Shown: piece by piece, positions 36,555 to 47,931 of the stretch
Position numbering within the stretch: the stretch's first letter is position 1
How the letters are laid out: every line of letters begins with the position of its first letter
Translations under genes and position numbers: made by a program
The notes under the pieces: model-generated
What the model was told of the DNA's origin: nothing
What the model saw: only the letters and a program-made list of their open reading frames with translations
Database searches by the model: none
Origin: Chroococcus sp. CMT-3BRIN-NPC107
GTDB lineage: Bacteria > Cyanobacteriota > Cyanobacteriia > Cyanobacteriales > Chroococcidiopsidaceae
Length of the DNA stretch: 55,721 nt
Assembly: GCA_019359635.1 (NCBI GenBank)
Contig: JAHHGY010000017.1
Coordinates: 1 to 55,721, forward strand
Direction of reading: 5' to 3'

Positions 36555-37448
36555 ATGATTGCGATCGCCAAAATCAAGTTTAGATTAAATTTATTACTTG
36601 TAGCACCCCTGGCTGCAAGCCTCGCGCTGATTACGAGCTTATCTAGCGTTCAGTCTCAAATACCAAATGACGGTGTAGAAGCACCCGCTCAACTACTAAA
36701 GGAAATACCCCGTTCTATCAGTAGCCAACCGAGTTCTGCGGAGATTTTTTCAGAAGCTACCCTACAGGAAGCAAGTTCTCTCCAACCTGCTAATTTGGCC
36801 GCCACAGATAGCACTCAATCAAGCTCTAATACTATTGCTATCGATTCAGAAGATAATACTCAATTACAGCCGACGGAGCTAACTAATACACCGTTTGCTG
36901 CTACCAATGCTACGGGTTTAAACATCTCCTCATCTTCCACCGTCAGCCCATCCTCTATTCAAACCGGTTCGCCAGAAATAGCCCAAGTGCCACTCGATCC
37001 TGGTACAAGTACTCGCGGTGGCTCTAGTTATGTGGGAATAGCCGGAAATATTGGTTTGAGCGGTGATACCGCCCTAGGAGATGGAAATTTTGCAATTATT
37101 AGCAAAATAGGGTTAACCCGCTCTTTAGCTTTTCGTCCTGGGGTAGTTTTGGGTAACGATGCTACATTTCTCATACCCTTGACTTACGAGTTTTCTATCC
37201 GCGAAGCAGAAGCTTTAGAGGAAGTTTTACCCATAGCTCCCTACGTTGGTGCTGGTGTAATTATCTCGACGGGGAGTGATGACAATGACGATGATGGGGG
37301 TGTAGGTTTATTATTGACCGGCGGCATAGATATTCCCTTAAATCGTCAGTTTACGGCTAATGCTGGACTTAACGTTGGGATTGCTGACGAAACCGATATC
37401 GGACTATCGGTGGGAGTTGGTTATAACTTTAGCGGCTTGGGACTCTAA
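36555..37448 (+). CDS. Exported outer-membrane-like beta protein, unknown function
   Basis: The 297-residue protein has a signal peptide (LLLVAPLAASLALITSLSSV). A low-complexity Ser/Thr/Gln-rich region spans about 30-145. A C-terminal glycine-rich domain of alternating strands follows (SYVGIAGNIGLSGDTALGDG, APYVGAGVIIS, FTANAGLNVGIADETDIGLS) and ends YNFSGLGL, like a small beta-barrel. The start is ATG 36555, with GTGAGGAAAAAAGT as ribosome site; a GTG at 36537 is in frame but lies within that site. The family is not recognised precisely. Confidence 0.75.
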   Translation: MIAIAKIKFRLNLLLVAPLAASLALITSLSSVQSQIPNDGVEAPAQLLKEIPRSISSQPSSAEIFSEATLQEASSLQPANLAATDSTQSSSNTIAIDSEDNTQLQPTELTNTPFAATNATGLNISSSSTVSPSSIQTGSPEIAQVPLDPGTSTRGGSSYVGIAGNIGLSGDTALGDGNFAIISKIGLTRSLAFRPGVVLGNDATFLIPLTYEFSIREAEALEEVLPIAPYVGAGVIISTGSDDNDDDGGVGLLLTGGIDIPLNRQFTANAGLNVGIADETDIGLSVGVGYNFSGLGL

Positions 37449-37481
37449 AAAAATATTACTCATTGTCGGATGATTTTAGCT

Positions 37482-37515
37482 TTTAGCCTGGGATTCAAAC
37501 CCCAGGCAGGCTAAA
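37482..37515. terminator. Bidirectional terminator between convergent genes
   Basis: TTTAGCCTG at 37482-37490 pairs with CAGGCTAAA at 37507-37515. The loop itself contains complementary CCTGGG and CCCAGG runs that allow alternative pairing. It lies between the stop of the outer-membrane-like gene and the stop of the ABC binding protein. Confidence 0.6.
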
Positions 37516-37534
37516 GAAATAATTATTCTAATTA

Positions 37535-38815
37535 CTACGGGCTAACTTGACTTGTAACTGAAAGCTTGCCATCGTTAGTTACCGTCCAAACATCGTAAAC
37601 TCCCAACACATCACCGTTTTCATCAATATCTACATTGCCACTAGCTCCTTGGTAATTAATGTCTTGACCAGATTTTAATAGCTTTAATCCTTCGCAAACA
37701 TCCGATACCTCTGTCCCTGGAGCATTAGCAACTTCTCGAAGTTTACTTTGAACACCAACCCCTGTATTGGCTTTAGCAGCTTGAGCCGCTAGAGTTAATA
37801 GCGCCGCCGCATCCCAAGTATGGGGTACGTATTCTCCTGGCGGTTGATTTTTTTTTGTTTGCCAGAGTGTGGTTAGGGCTTGTAAAGCTTTGCCATCAGC
37901 ACCAGGTACAGTTCCTAGTGCGCCGCTCACAATAAATTTACCATCGCTAGATTTACCAACTTTTGCCGGAAAGCCTACAGATTTTACGCCATCCGTAAGC
38001 ATAATTTGTACTCCTTGGCTTACTCCTTGTTGATAAGCCGATTTAAGTAATAAGCTTCCAGTTTCTTCGTAAAGTACGGCAACTACAGCATCGGGTTTAT
38101 TGGCAAAGGCTGCCGCCGACTCAGTATCAAAAGTAGTAGCTTTGGGATCGTAGCGAGTGGGATTAGCTTCATTTACTATCGTTCCGCCCAACTTTTTAAA
38201 GGCGCTGACAAAAGCTCTTTCAAAGCCAACCCCATAGTCATTGTTGATAACTACTGTCGAAACCCGTTTAAAGCCTTTTTCATTGGCTAGTTGTGCTAAA
38301 GCTAAAGCTTGGTAAGTGTCTGGGGGTGCAGTCCGCGCCCAAAATCCTTTGAATTCGCCTTTTTTGGCGCGCTCGGTGAATACGGGGCTAGTGCTACCAG
38401 GGGAAACCATGACAACTTGATTGCGTGCTGCTACCCCAATTGCTGCCCCAGAAACGCTACTAGCGTAAGATCCCACTATCCCCGCCACTCGATCTACTTC
38501 TGCAAGCTTAGTCATGGCCGTAGTACCTGCTACGGGGTCAGTTTGATCGTCTTGGGAAATTAAGGTAACGTTTTGTTCGTTTACACCCCCACAAGCGTTA
38601 ACTTGTTCTACCAGTAAGGGAACTGCCGCCGCCATCTGCTGCCCAATAGTTGCTAAATCCCCTGTGAGCGGCAATAAAGTACCAATTTTTAGTCCCTCAT
38701 TACTAGCTGCCGGAGTAGAGCTAGTATTAGCTTCGCCATTAGGTGTAGTTGATTGACAACCTGCTACTATTAGCCCACTTATTGCGGCTAATGCGATCGC
38801 AAACTTATTAAGCAT
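37535..38815 (-). CDS. ABC transporter substrate-binding lipoprotein, branched-chain amino acid/urea type
   Basis: A type I periplasmic binding protein of the LivJ/UrtA superfamily (Peripla_BP_6), about 426 residues. It has a lipoprotein signal ending LIVAGCQS (Cys lipidated), then KIGTLLPLTGDLATIGQQMA, LVEQVNACGGVNEQ and TAMTKLAEVDRVAGIVGSYAS. The ligand could be amino acids, urea or another small molecule. No permease or ATPase of this class adjoins it. The start is ATG 38815 with GGGGAG about 12 bases upstream; the in-frame TTG at 38827 is too close to that site. Confidence 0.88.
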   Translation of the reverse strand: MLNKFAIALAAISGLIVAGCQSTTPNGEANTSSTPAASNEGLKIGTLLPLTGDLATIGQQMAAAVPLLVEQVNACGGVNEQNVTLISQDDQTDPVAGTTAMTKLAEVDRVAGIVGSYASSVSGAAIGVAARNQVVMVSPGSTSPVFTERAKKGEFKGFWARTAPPDTYQALALAQLANEKGFKRVSTVVINNDYGVGFERAFVSAFKKLGGTIVNEANPTRYDPKATTFDTESAAAFANKPDAVVAVLYEETGSLLLKSAYQQGVSQGVQIMLTDGVKSVGFPAKVGKSSDGKFIVSGALGTVPGADGKALQALTTLWQTKKNQPPGEYVPHTWDAAALLTLAAQAAKANTGVGVQSKLREVANAPGTEVSDVCEGLKLLKSGQDINYQGASGNVDIDENGDVLGVYDVWTVTNDGKLSVTSQVSP

Positions 38816-38913
38816 AGAAATCTTCAACTCCCCTGTTGCTATTAATCAGATTCATTACACAATTTGTAAATGAACTTGATTTTAGAACAAAGCAGCCAAA
38901 ACTGTTAGTAAAA

Positions 38914-39005
38914 CGGAGAAGGAGGGATTCGAACCCTCGGTACGGAGTTACCTGCCGTACAACAGATTAGCAATCTGTCGCTTTCGACCACTCAGCCACC
39001 TCTCC
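38914..39005 (-). tRNA. tRNA-Ser (anticodon GCT)
   Basis: The reverse complement begins GGAGAGGTGGCTGAGTGGTC and ends CCTTCTCC plus discriminator G. The acceptor arm pairs over seven positions with one G-U. The anticodon stem ACAGA/TCTGT encloses loop TTGCTAA, giving GCT. A long class II variable arm (GTACGG/CCGTAC) follows, then the T arm GAGGG-TTCGAAT-CCCTC. CCA is not encoded. Confidence 0.97.
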
Positions 39006-39096
39006 ACTGATTAGGCAATAATCAATTTAGCAGACTTGAGAACAATATGCAAGCCTATCTATAAAAGTAACTTTACCCCTTAATGGCTACCTGCCC

Positions 39097-41488
<2,392 letters not shown>

Positions 41489-41588
41489 TTATACTTTGCA
41501 TTCCGTTACACTTTGCACCAGAAAAACTAATATTTAAGAATAATCCTGTAATTAATTGAGTATTTACAGCCTAAACACCGCCAATTAA

Positions 41589-42431
41589 TTACCCTTTTAC
41601 CCCGCTTCCAGCTTCTGTTGGCACAATATAACGCTGCAAAAGTAAAAATAGTCCCAACACTGGAGCAATAGAAATTACCGACCCGGCGGCAATTAATCGC
41701 CAATCTAAAGAAAATGTCCCGGCTAGATTTGCCACTCCCAAAGGCAAGGTGTACAACTGGGGGCGGTCTAAAACTATTAGCGGCCACAAAAAATCGCTCC
41801 AAGACCCAATAAATACAAAAATTGCTAGTGTCATTAAAGCCGGGCGAATAGAAGGCAGCATAATATGCCACCACAAGCCTAATTCAGTACAGCCATCCAT
41901 TCTGGCGGCTTCTTCCATTTCTTTGGGTACGGCAGCAAAGGCTTGACGCAGTAAAAATATCCCAAAAGCTGAGGCGATCGCTGGGAAAATAATTCCTATA
42001 TAAGTATTTCTAATTCCTAGCTGGACGGTCAAAATATACAAAGGAATCATCACAATTTGAAAGGGAATCATAATTGTGGAAACAATCAAGCTAAAAATCA
42101 CTTCTTTTCCCTGAAAATTTAGCCTTGCTAAGGGGTAAGCGGCTAAAGCGCAAAATCCTAAATTTAATCCTACGCTCAATAGCGCGATCGCACTACTGTT
42201 AAATAAGTACGTTCCAAAAGGATTTGTTTGCCACACTCTGACGTAATTATTCCATGTTGGCTCTTTTGGCAATAACTGCGGCGGAAATTGAAATATATCT
42301 TCTGTAGGCGCTTTTAATGATGTACTCACTAGCCACAGCAATGGTAATAACATTAATAGAGCAATAAATCCTAATACACCATACCTAACTGCGTTCCCCC
42401 ACCCTCGTCGATCTGCCTTTTTGATTGTCAT
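41589..42431 (-). CDS. Carbohydrate-type ABC transporter permease (MalG/UgpE-like)
   Basis: The 280-residue integral membrane protein has six predicted helices, starting AVRYGVLGFIALLMLLPLLWL. The EAA loop that docks the ATPase is EMEEAARMDGCTELGLWWHIMLPSIRPAL, the pattern of sugar permeases of the MalG class. A complete importer also needs a MalF-type partner, a binding protein and an ATPase, and none lies beside it; the solute-binding protein at 37.5 kb is of another class. The partners are probably elsewhere on the chromosome. The symbol is left open because the substrate is unknown. Confidence 0.9.
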   Translation of the reverse strand: MTIKKADRRGWGNAVRYGVLGFIALLMLLPLLWLVSTSLKAPTEDIFQFPPQLLPKEPTWNNYVRVWQTNPFGTYLFNSSAIALLSVGLNLGFCALAAYPLARLNFQGKEVIFSLIVSTIMIPFQIVMIPLYILTVQLGIRNTYIGIIFPAIASAFGIFLLRQAFAAVPKEMEEAARMDGCTELGLWWHIMLPSIRPALMTLAIFVFIGSWSDFLWPLIVLDRPQLYTLPLGVANLAGTFSLDWRLIAAGSVISIAPVLGLFLLLQRYIVPTEAGSGVKG

Positions 42432-42616
42432 TTCTTTCCCTATTTATTTAATTAATTTTATTTTTATCACTAGCTGCAAGTTCATTTCTTATCTCTTAGT
42501 TATCCCTCTTAAAATATTAATTTGTTTTGAAAAACCCCTTGACTTATTCATGTTAAATGTCATATTATGAGATTGTATTTGTCTGACTAAATGCTTGGCT
42601 TAGGTAGGTAGTTGGA

Positions 42617-42642
42617 GCGCAAAGGACAATTGTCCTTTGCGC
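42617..42642. repeat. Perfect 26-base palindrome
   Basis: The half-site GCGCAAAGGACAA is followed immediately by its exact reverse complement. It sits 14 bases past the stop of the folate enzyme gene and about 185 bases upstream of the ABC permease start, both on the minus strand. It could be a terminator hairpin with a short AATT loop, although no T tract follows, or an operator for the permease. Confidence 0.85.
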
Positions 42643-42655
42643 GGCTTAGATTAAA

Positions 42656-43228
42656 TTAGTTAAGCATTATTAGTTTTTTTTCTGTACAAATACTGTGCAA
42701 CTTGCAATCCCAAGAATTAATCGGTAGTTGGGGTAAAAAAGCAAAATCAAATATAACTCCTATAGTGGGTTTAGCTGCCCATTGAGGAGAACTAAGCAGG
42801 CGATCGTAATAGCCGCCCCCGTAGCCCAACCGATAGCCCAGCGCGTCGCAAGCTACAGCCGGAACAATGATTAAATCAATATCTTCCGGTTGTAATAGTT
42901 TAGCCGTAGGTAGGGGTTCTAGAATGCCATAAGTATTAGTTTGTAAAGGTTCGTTTAATGTCCAGCTATGCCAAACTAACGACGTACTTACGCAGCGAGA
43001 AAAGCCCCAGTTGCGCTCAGTAGTAAATAAAGATTTTAAGTCTGGCTCAAAGCGAAAACTAAAATAAGCAGCTATAGTTTTAGCCGCCAAAAAAAGGTCG
43101 CACGTACGTAATAAATTGCAAAGGCTGTTACTTTTTTCTTGCCATTGCTCTAAAGTAATTTGTTGGCGTTGCTGTACAAGTAATCGTCTTAATTGATTTT
43201 TACTTGATGGAAGATTATTAATAATAAT
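42656..43228 (-). CDS. 5-formyltetrahydrofolate cyclo-ligase, apparent ATT start
   Basis: The enzyme converts 5-formyl-THF to methenyl-THF using ATP. C-terminal signatures are clear: DLIIVPAVACDALGYRLGYG and GGGYYDRLL. The family N-terminus is also present (SSKNQLRRLLVQQRQQI, TLEQWQEKSNSLCNLLRTC) but lies upstream of the first TTG/ATG/GTG in frame (43090). The frame is open back to a TAA at 43238-43240, with no standard start codon. ATT at 43226-43228, with AAAGG seven bases upstream, is the best candidate and gives 190 residues, a normal length. An internal start would lose the substrate-binding helix. Confidence 0.8.
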   Translation of the reverse strand: MIINNLPSSKNQLRRLLVQQRQQITLEQWQEKSNSLCNLLRTCDLFLAAKTIAAYFSFRFEPDLKSLFTTERNWGFSRCVSTSLVWHSWTLNEPLQTNTYGILEPLPTAKLLQPEDIDLIIVPAVACDALGYRLGYGGGYYDRLLSSPQWAAKPTIGVIFDFAFLPQLPINSWDCKLHSICTEKKLIMLN

Positions 43229-43246
43229 AAAACTGCCTTTATTTTG

Positions 43247-43280
43247 TTGTAGAGATGAGCTTACGAACGCATCTCTACAA
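43247..43280. repeat. Perfect 11-base inverted repeat, TAGAGATG type
   Basis: TTGTAGAGATG at 43247-43257 and CATCTCTACAA at 43270-43280 enclose a 12-base loop. It lies between the fcl stop and the folate enzyme start on the minus strand. Short palindromes built on GTAGAGAC/GTCTCTAC cores are dispersed in many cyanobacterial genomes, and this looks like one. It may also terminate the fcl transcript. Confidence 0.65.
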
Positions 43281-43286
43281 TAATTT

Positions 43287-44231
43287 TTAAGTAGAGTGTT
43301 GGCGATACCACGCGATCGTATTACTTAGCCCTTGTTTAAAATCTATTTGAGCCGTAAAATCAAAAGCTTGCTTCGCTCTTTGGGTATCCAAACAACGGCG
43401 CGGTTGACCGTTAGGTTTATCTGTTTGATAAACAATTTCGCCCTCAAACTCCATTAATTCGCAAATTAAGCTAATTAAGTCGCGAATAGAAATTTCATAA
43501 CCTGTCCCTAAATTAACAGGTTCAGCTTCGTTGTAAGCCACTGTCGCCATCACAATTCCTCTGGCCGCATCTTCCGAGTAGAGAAATTCACGCGTAGGAC
43601 TGCCATCCCCCCAGACAGGAAGTTGCTTATCTCCCCGTTGCTGCGCTTCGTGGACTTTACGAATTAAAGCTGGGATTACGTGAGAACTATCGGGATTAAA
43701 ATTATCTTCTGGCCCGTACAAGTTTACAGGTAGTAAATAGATGCCATTAAAATCGTACTGCTGCCGATAGGCTTGGAGTTGGACTAATAAAGCTTTTTTA
43801 GCCACGCCATAAGGAGCATTAGTTTCTTCGGGGTAGCCATTCCAGAGGTCATCTTCTTTAAAAGGTACGGGAGTAAATTTTGGATAAGCGCAGATTGTGC
43901 CGACACAAACAAACTTTTCAATTCCCCTTTGGTAGGCACAATGAATTAGTTGTGCGCCCATAATTAGGTTGTCATAAAATAATTCTCCAGGCTTGACTTG
44001 ATTTAAACCAATGCCGCCTACGTGAGCCGCAAGGTGAATTATGATATCTTGATGCTCGACAACACGCTGACAATTTTCCAAAACTCGCAAGTCGCGATCG
44101 CAGGATCTAGCTACGGTAATTTTATTTTTGTCTGCTCCAGCAGCGACTAGTTGAGCTATGACTTGGCGACCTAAAAATCCCGCCCCGCCTGTAACAAGAA
44201 TCCGTTTGTCTTTTAAATCTAAAACGGTCAT
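43287..44231 (-). CDS. fcl: GDP-L-fucose synthase
   Basis: The enzyme epimerises and reduces GDP-4-keto-6-deoxymannose to GDP-L-fucose with NADPH. The 314-residue short-chain dehydrogenase has an N-terminal Rossmann fold [16 protein letters not shown], then [12 protein letters not shown] typical of GDP-fucose synthase. The catalytic Tyr-x-x-x-Lys is in [12 protein letters not shown]. It lies 21 bases downstream of gmd on the same strand, so the two form an operon that supplies fucose for surface polysaccharide. Confidence 0.95.
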   Translation of the reverse strand: MTVLDLKDKRILVTGGAGFLGRQVIAQLVAAGADKNKITVARSCDRDLRVLENCQRVVEHQDIIIHLAAHVGGIGLNQVKPGELFYDNLIMGAQLIHCAYQRGIEKFVCVGTICAYPKFTPVPFKEDDLWNGYPEETNAPYGVAKKALLVQLQAYRQQYDFNGIYLLPVNLYGPEDNFNPDSSHVIPALIRKVHEAQQRGDKQLPVWGDGSPTREFLYSEDAARGIVMATVAYNEAEPVNLGTGYEISIRDLISLICELMEFEGEIVYQTDKPNGQPRRCLDTQRAKQAFDFTAQIDFKQGLSNTIAWYRQHST

Positions 44232-44252
44232 AGTTTTATAGTTCTATATAAA

Positions 44253-45329
44253 TTAAAATTGGTTGCCGATTTGTTGCCGAATTGTTGCTAAATCTTTAAG
44301 GGCTGCACTACCATTACCGTTAATGCCTACATGACCCAAAGCTTGTAAATCTGCTTCCACCATAATTGCTACTAATTGCTCAAAAGTAACTGTAGGTTCC
44401 CAACCTAAGACTTGTTTCGCCTTACTTGGATCGCCAATTAATAATTCTACTTCCGCCGGACGCAAATAGCGCTCGTCAAATTCTACATAATTGTGCCAGT
44501 CAAGATTGACACAGCTAAAAGCTAAGTCGAGAAATTCATGGACGCTATGAGTTTCCCCGGTAGCAATCACGTAGTCATCGGGCTTTTCTTGCTGCAACAT
44601 CAACCACATAGCTTGAACGTAATCTTTGGCATAACCCCAATCGCGTTTAGCATCGAGGTTGCCTAGATAAGTTTTTTTCTGTTTTCCGGTGACAATGCGG
44701 GCGATCGCTCTAGTAATTTTGCGCGTGACAAAAGTTTCGCCCCGGCGGGGAGATTCGTGATTAAATAAGATGCCATTACAAGCAAATAAATTGTAAGATT
44801 CGCGGTAATTGATCGTTTGCCAGTGGGCGTAAACTTTCGCACAAGCGTAAGGACTGCGCGGATAAAAGGGGGTTGTCTCTTTTTGCGGTACTTCTTGAAC
44901 TAAACCGTACATTTCTGAAGAACCTGCTTGATAAAACCGAACTTCGATTCCCGTGCGCTGTTGATAATCTCTGATAGCTTCTAATAATCGCAGCGTTCCC
45001 ATACCGACGGCATCTACAGTATATTCTGGCGAATCGAAGCTAACTCGGACGTGAGACTGAGCGCCTAAATTATAAATTTCTGTGGGTTTAACATCTTCTA
45101 AAATTCTTCTTAAGGTTGTGCCGTCAGTTAAATCGCCGTAGTGTAAAAATAACCGCGCCCCTTCTATGTGCGGATCTTCGTACATATGATCGATGCGATC
45201 AGTATTAAATGTTGAAGTGCGGCGAATAATTCCGTGTACTTCGTAACCTTTTTCCAATAAAAATTCCCCTAGGTAAGAACCATCTTGCCCAGTAATTCCT
45301 GTAATTAGCGCTCGCTTGCCTTCACTCAT
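44253..45329 (-). CDS. gmd: GDP-mannose 4,6-dehydratase
   Basis: Gmd makes GDP-4-keto-6-deoxymannose. The 358-residue protein starts [20 protein letters not shown], the NAD(P)-binding fold, followed by [33 protein letters not shown], the catalytic [10 protein letters not shown] (YxxxK) and [20 protein letters not shown] are family signatures. The first gene of the gmd-fcl pair, it has its own 310-base upstream region. Confidence 0.97.
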   Translation of the reverse strand: MSEGKRALITGITGQDGSYLGEFLLEKGYEVHGIIRRTSTFNTDRIDHMYEDPHIEGARLFLHYGDLTDGTTLRRILEDVKPTEIYNLGAQSHVRVSFDSPEYTVDAVGMGTLRLLEAIRDYQQRTGIEVRFYQAGSSEMYGLVQEVPQKETTPFYPRSPYACAKVYAHWQTINYRESYNLFACNGILFNHESPRRGETFVTRKITRAIARIVTGKQKKTYLGNLDAKRDWGYAKDYVQAMWLMLQQEKPDDYVIATGETHSVHEFLDLAFSCVNLDWHNYVEFDERYLRPAEVELLIGDPSKAKQVLGWEPTVTFEQLVAIMVEADLQALGHVGINGNGSAALKDLATIRQQIGNQF

Positions 45330-45639
45330 GCTAGTTGTTCCTTTTAGGTAGTTATAAGTAAATACTTATCTGATACAAGTTACCAGATGCGCGAGATTTT
45401 TCCAACGATTAGGATTAAATAGGTTGAACTAGCTGCTTAAACAATTCAATCAGCGTTTAGCTTATTAGCTTGACATTAGGGTTAGAGGTTCTTACAAATT
45501 ATTTTCTAGCTACATCTTAAAAAGCTTAACTTTTGTATATTTGCTTCTAATAAAATTTTCTTCTATTTGTTCAAGGTTTTACCACAACTAATTAAGGTTC
45601 GAGTTACTCAAAATCTCGAACCTCAGCAATAATATTGCT
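45330..45639. other. Intergenic region upstream of gmd
   Basis: A 310-base AT-rich region lies between the sugar transferase stop and gmd, both on the minus strand. It contains the hairpin listed at 45595-45623 and must hold the gmd promoter. No gene or structured RNA was recognised. Confidence 0.4.
45595..45623 (-). terminator. Hairpin downstream of the sugar transferase
   Basis: AGGTTCGAG at 45595-45603 pairs perfectly with CTCGAACCT at 45615-45623 across an 11-base loop. Read on the minus strand it lies 17 bases past the sugar transferase stop. The following bases are only moderately T-rich. Confidence 0.5.
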
Positions 45640-46461
45640 TTAGTAAGCGCCATTATTTTTGGGGATAATTACAACTCCAATGGTTTTGATAATTATCCAT
45701 ACATCCAACCAAAAACTATGATTTTTGGCATAGTAAAGGTCAATTTGGATGCGGCGACTATAAGGAATATCGTTACGTCCCGATACTTGCCACAATCCAG
45801 TAATACCAGGCTTAATAGTTAAAACTTGGTCGATATAGCAACCATACTTAGGTAATTCTTCTACTACCAAGGGGCGCGGACCGACTACACTCATATCTCC
45901 TAGTAAAACGTTCCAAAATTGCGGAAACTCATCCAGGCTAGTCCATCGTAAGAATTTACCAATTTTAGTAATGCGTGGGTCTTGTTTTAACTTAAAGTTA
46001 TTTTCAAATTCTTGACGCAATACCGGAGAATCCATCAAATTTACTAATACTTCATCCGCATTATCGATCATAGTGCGAAACTTTATGCAAGTAAAAACTT
46101 GATAATTTTTACCTACTCTTTTTTGCAGATAAAACACTGGGCCTTTTGAAGTTATGGCAATTAACGAAATTAGCAATAAGTACAGTGGAGAAAATACAAT
46201 CAACACAAATAGCGAAAATACAATATCGAATAATCGCTTGGTAAACTCTTTGTTTAAGCGCAACCAAGGGTAAAGATTTTTGAGTAATCTTCGTCCTGAA
46301 GGCAGTGATTCAGTCTTTGATTCTACTCTGCTAGGAGCAATGCGAACCATAGAAGTCGCTTTTAAGTTCCACTTGCTACCACGACGACGTTGAACCCAAT
46401 TACGATCGCCTGTCACGAACGCCCTTAATCGCTTGCCAAAGAGGAGTGAATGGGCAGTCAT
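45640..46461 (-). CDS. Polyprenyl-phosphate sugar-1-phosphate transferase (exopolysaccharide initiation)
   Basis: The 273-residue protein has a basic N-terminal extension of about 75 residues and one membrane helix (RLFDIVFSLFVLIVFSPLYL). The bacterial sugar transferase domain follows: VFYLQKRVGKN, FTCIKFRTMIDNAD, LRWTSLDEFPQFWNVLLGDMS, VGPRP, and TGLWQVSGRND. It loads the first sugar onto undecaprenyl phosphate. AAGGAG precedes two adjacent ATGs, and the second (46461) has the better spacing. A paralogue lies at 52.5 kb. The multi-helix N-terminal domain of WbaP-type enzymes is absent. Confidence 0.9.
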   Translation of the reverse strand: MTAHSLLFGKRLRAFVTGDRNWVQRRRGSKWNLKATSMVRIAPSRVESKTESLPSGRRLLKNLYPWLRLNKEFTKRLFDIVFSLFVLIVFSPLYLLLISLIAITSKGPVFYLQKRVGKNYQVFTCIKFRTMIDNADEVLVNLMDSPVLRQEFENNFKLKQDPRITKIGKFLRWTSLDEFPQFWNVLLGDMSVVGPRPLVVEELPKYGCYIDQVLTIKPGITGLWQVSGRNDIPYSRRIQIDLYYAKNHSFWLDVWIIIKTIGVVIIPKNNGAY

Positions 46462-46693
46462 CATACTCCTTAACACAATCCACACCACACATAGTCCCGA
46501 TCTTAAAGCTAGATGACCCTAAATAAAGCGAATTTGGTTTAAATCATCCTCGCTAACTTAGAGAATATTTTTTTACACCCCACTTTTAAAAAGCACGAAG
46601 GCTCAAGAAAATTGGCTCTGTATTTCTCCTTAATGACAAACAATTGTTATGACGGCATGATTTTAATTTTTATTTTAGACAAAATATCTCGAA

Positions 46694-47839
46694 TCAATGG
46701 CGATCGCCTCCAACGCGAAATTGCTCCCAGGAATTTTCGACAAAATCTAAATAACGCTTTTGAAAGATTGTAGGCGCAAACTGACTAGCATGGGCGTAAA
46801 TTGTTTCAGGATGAAAATTTTTGGCACACTCCTCAAACTTTTCTACAGCTTCTACTAGCGCCGTCACCGTTTGCGTCTCAAAAAATAAACCCGTAGCCTT
46901 TTTGGGCTGTTGGTAGATATCTATAACGGTTTCTAGCGCCCCTCCAGCGCCATAAGCAATTACTGGAGTACCGCAAGCTTGCGCCTCAACTACGGCAATG
47001 CCAAAGTCTTCATAAGCTGCATAAATAAATGCTTTGGCTTCGGAGAGATATTTTTCTACTACTTGGTTAGATTGCGCTCCTAGTATCTGGATGTTGGGCT
47101 GTGCCAATTTGCGTAGTGCTTCTAGTTCTGGACCTTTGCCGATCACAATTAAGGGGCGTTGTAACTGATTGAAAGCTTCAACGATTAAAGACACCTGTTT
47201 ATAACTTACTAACCGAGAAACTGTAACGTAAAAATCTTGTTTGGCGCTCAAAAAAGGAAAACGCTCAATATTTACTGGAGGGTAAATTACGGTGGCTTGG
47301 CGGCGGTAGCAGCGCCAAATCCGCCGCGCAGTGTGGTGAGAATTAGCAATAAAGTAGTCTACCCGGTTAGCTGCAATTACATCCCACTGGCGCAATTGAT
47401 GCAGCAGATATCTAGTAAAAATTCCCACTAACCCTTTACCCATTTGGCTGCTACGGAGGTAATCAAAGGTCAATTCCCAAGCAAAACGCATAGGAGTATG
47501 ACAGTAGCAAACGTGCATTTGGTTGGGGCTAGTTAGCACTCCTTTAGCAACAGTATGGGCGGAGGAAAGAACAATATCATAACTGCGTAAATCTAACTGC
47601 TCGATGGCAAAGGGCAACAATGGTAAGTATTTTTGCACTCCGTTTTGACTACCAGGAAAATGTTGGAGAAAAGTCGTACCAATAGCACGCCCAAACAAAT
47701 AACTTTGGGGATTAGTAGATTCAAAATCAATTAAGGCGTACAAATCCGCATCTAGGCTATGGAGAATAGCTTGAACCACAAGTTCGGAGCCACCGATAGC
47801 TTTAGGCGTTAACCATTCATGGACAAGGGCATATTTCAC
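46694..47839 (-). CDS. Glycosyltransferase family 4 (GT-B fold)
   Basis: The 381-residue protein begins MKYALVHEWLTPKAIGGSEL, the acceptor side of a GT4 enzyme. It contains HVCYCHTPMRFAWELTFDYL, VDYFIANSHHTARRIWRCY, VTVSRLVSYKQVSLIVEAFN and the donor-site motif EDFGIAVVEAQACGTPVIAY with the conserved Glu pair. It should add mannose or a related sugar to a lipid-linked polysaccharide. It is on the same strand as the sugar transferase, gmd and fcl, 200-300 bases apart, so these form a surface-polysaccharide neighbourhood rather than one tight operon. Confidence 0.93.
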   Translation of the reverse strand: MKYALVHEWLTPKAIGGSELVVQAILHSLDADLYALIDFESTNPQSYLFGRAIGTTFLQHFPGSQNGVQKYLPLLPFAIEQLDLRSYDIVLSSAHTVAKGVLTSPNQMHVCYCHTPMRFAWELTFDYLRSSQMGKGLVGIFTRYLLHQLRQWDVIAANRVDYFIANSHHTARRIWRCYRRQATVIYPPVNIERFPFLSAKQDFYVTVSRLVSYKQVSLIVEAFNQLQRPLIVIGKGPELEALRKLAQPNIQILGAQSNQVVEKYLSEAKAFIYAAYEDFGIAVVEAQACGTPVIAYGAGGALETVIDIYQQPKKATGLFFETQTVTALVEAVEKFEECAKNFHPETIYAHASQFAPTIFQKRYLDFVENSWEQFRVGGDRH

Positions 47840-47931
47840 AGGATATTAAAATTGAAGTTTGATTAGTTTTACTGATGAAGTCACGCGATTACTGATAACC
47901 TCGATGAGGCATTTAGAATTTCAATTTGGCT

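Noticed and set aside
41527..41874. A 115-codon minus-strand frame overlapping the ABC permease end
   Set aside because: It is out of phase with a clearly conserved permease and has a shadow-like composition.
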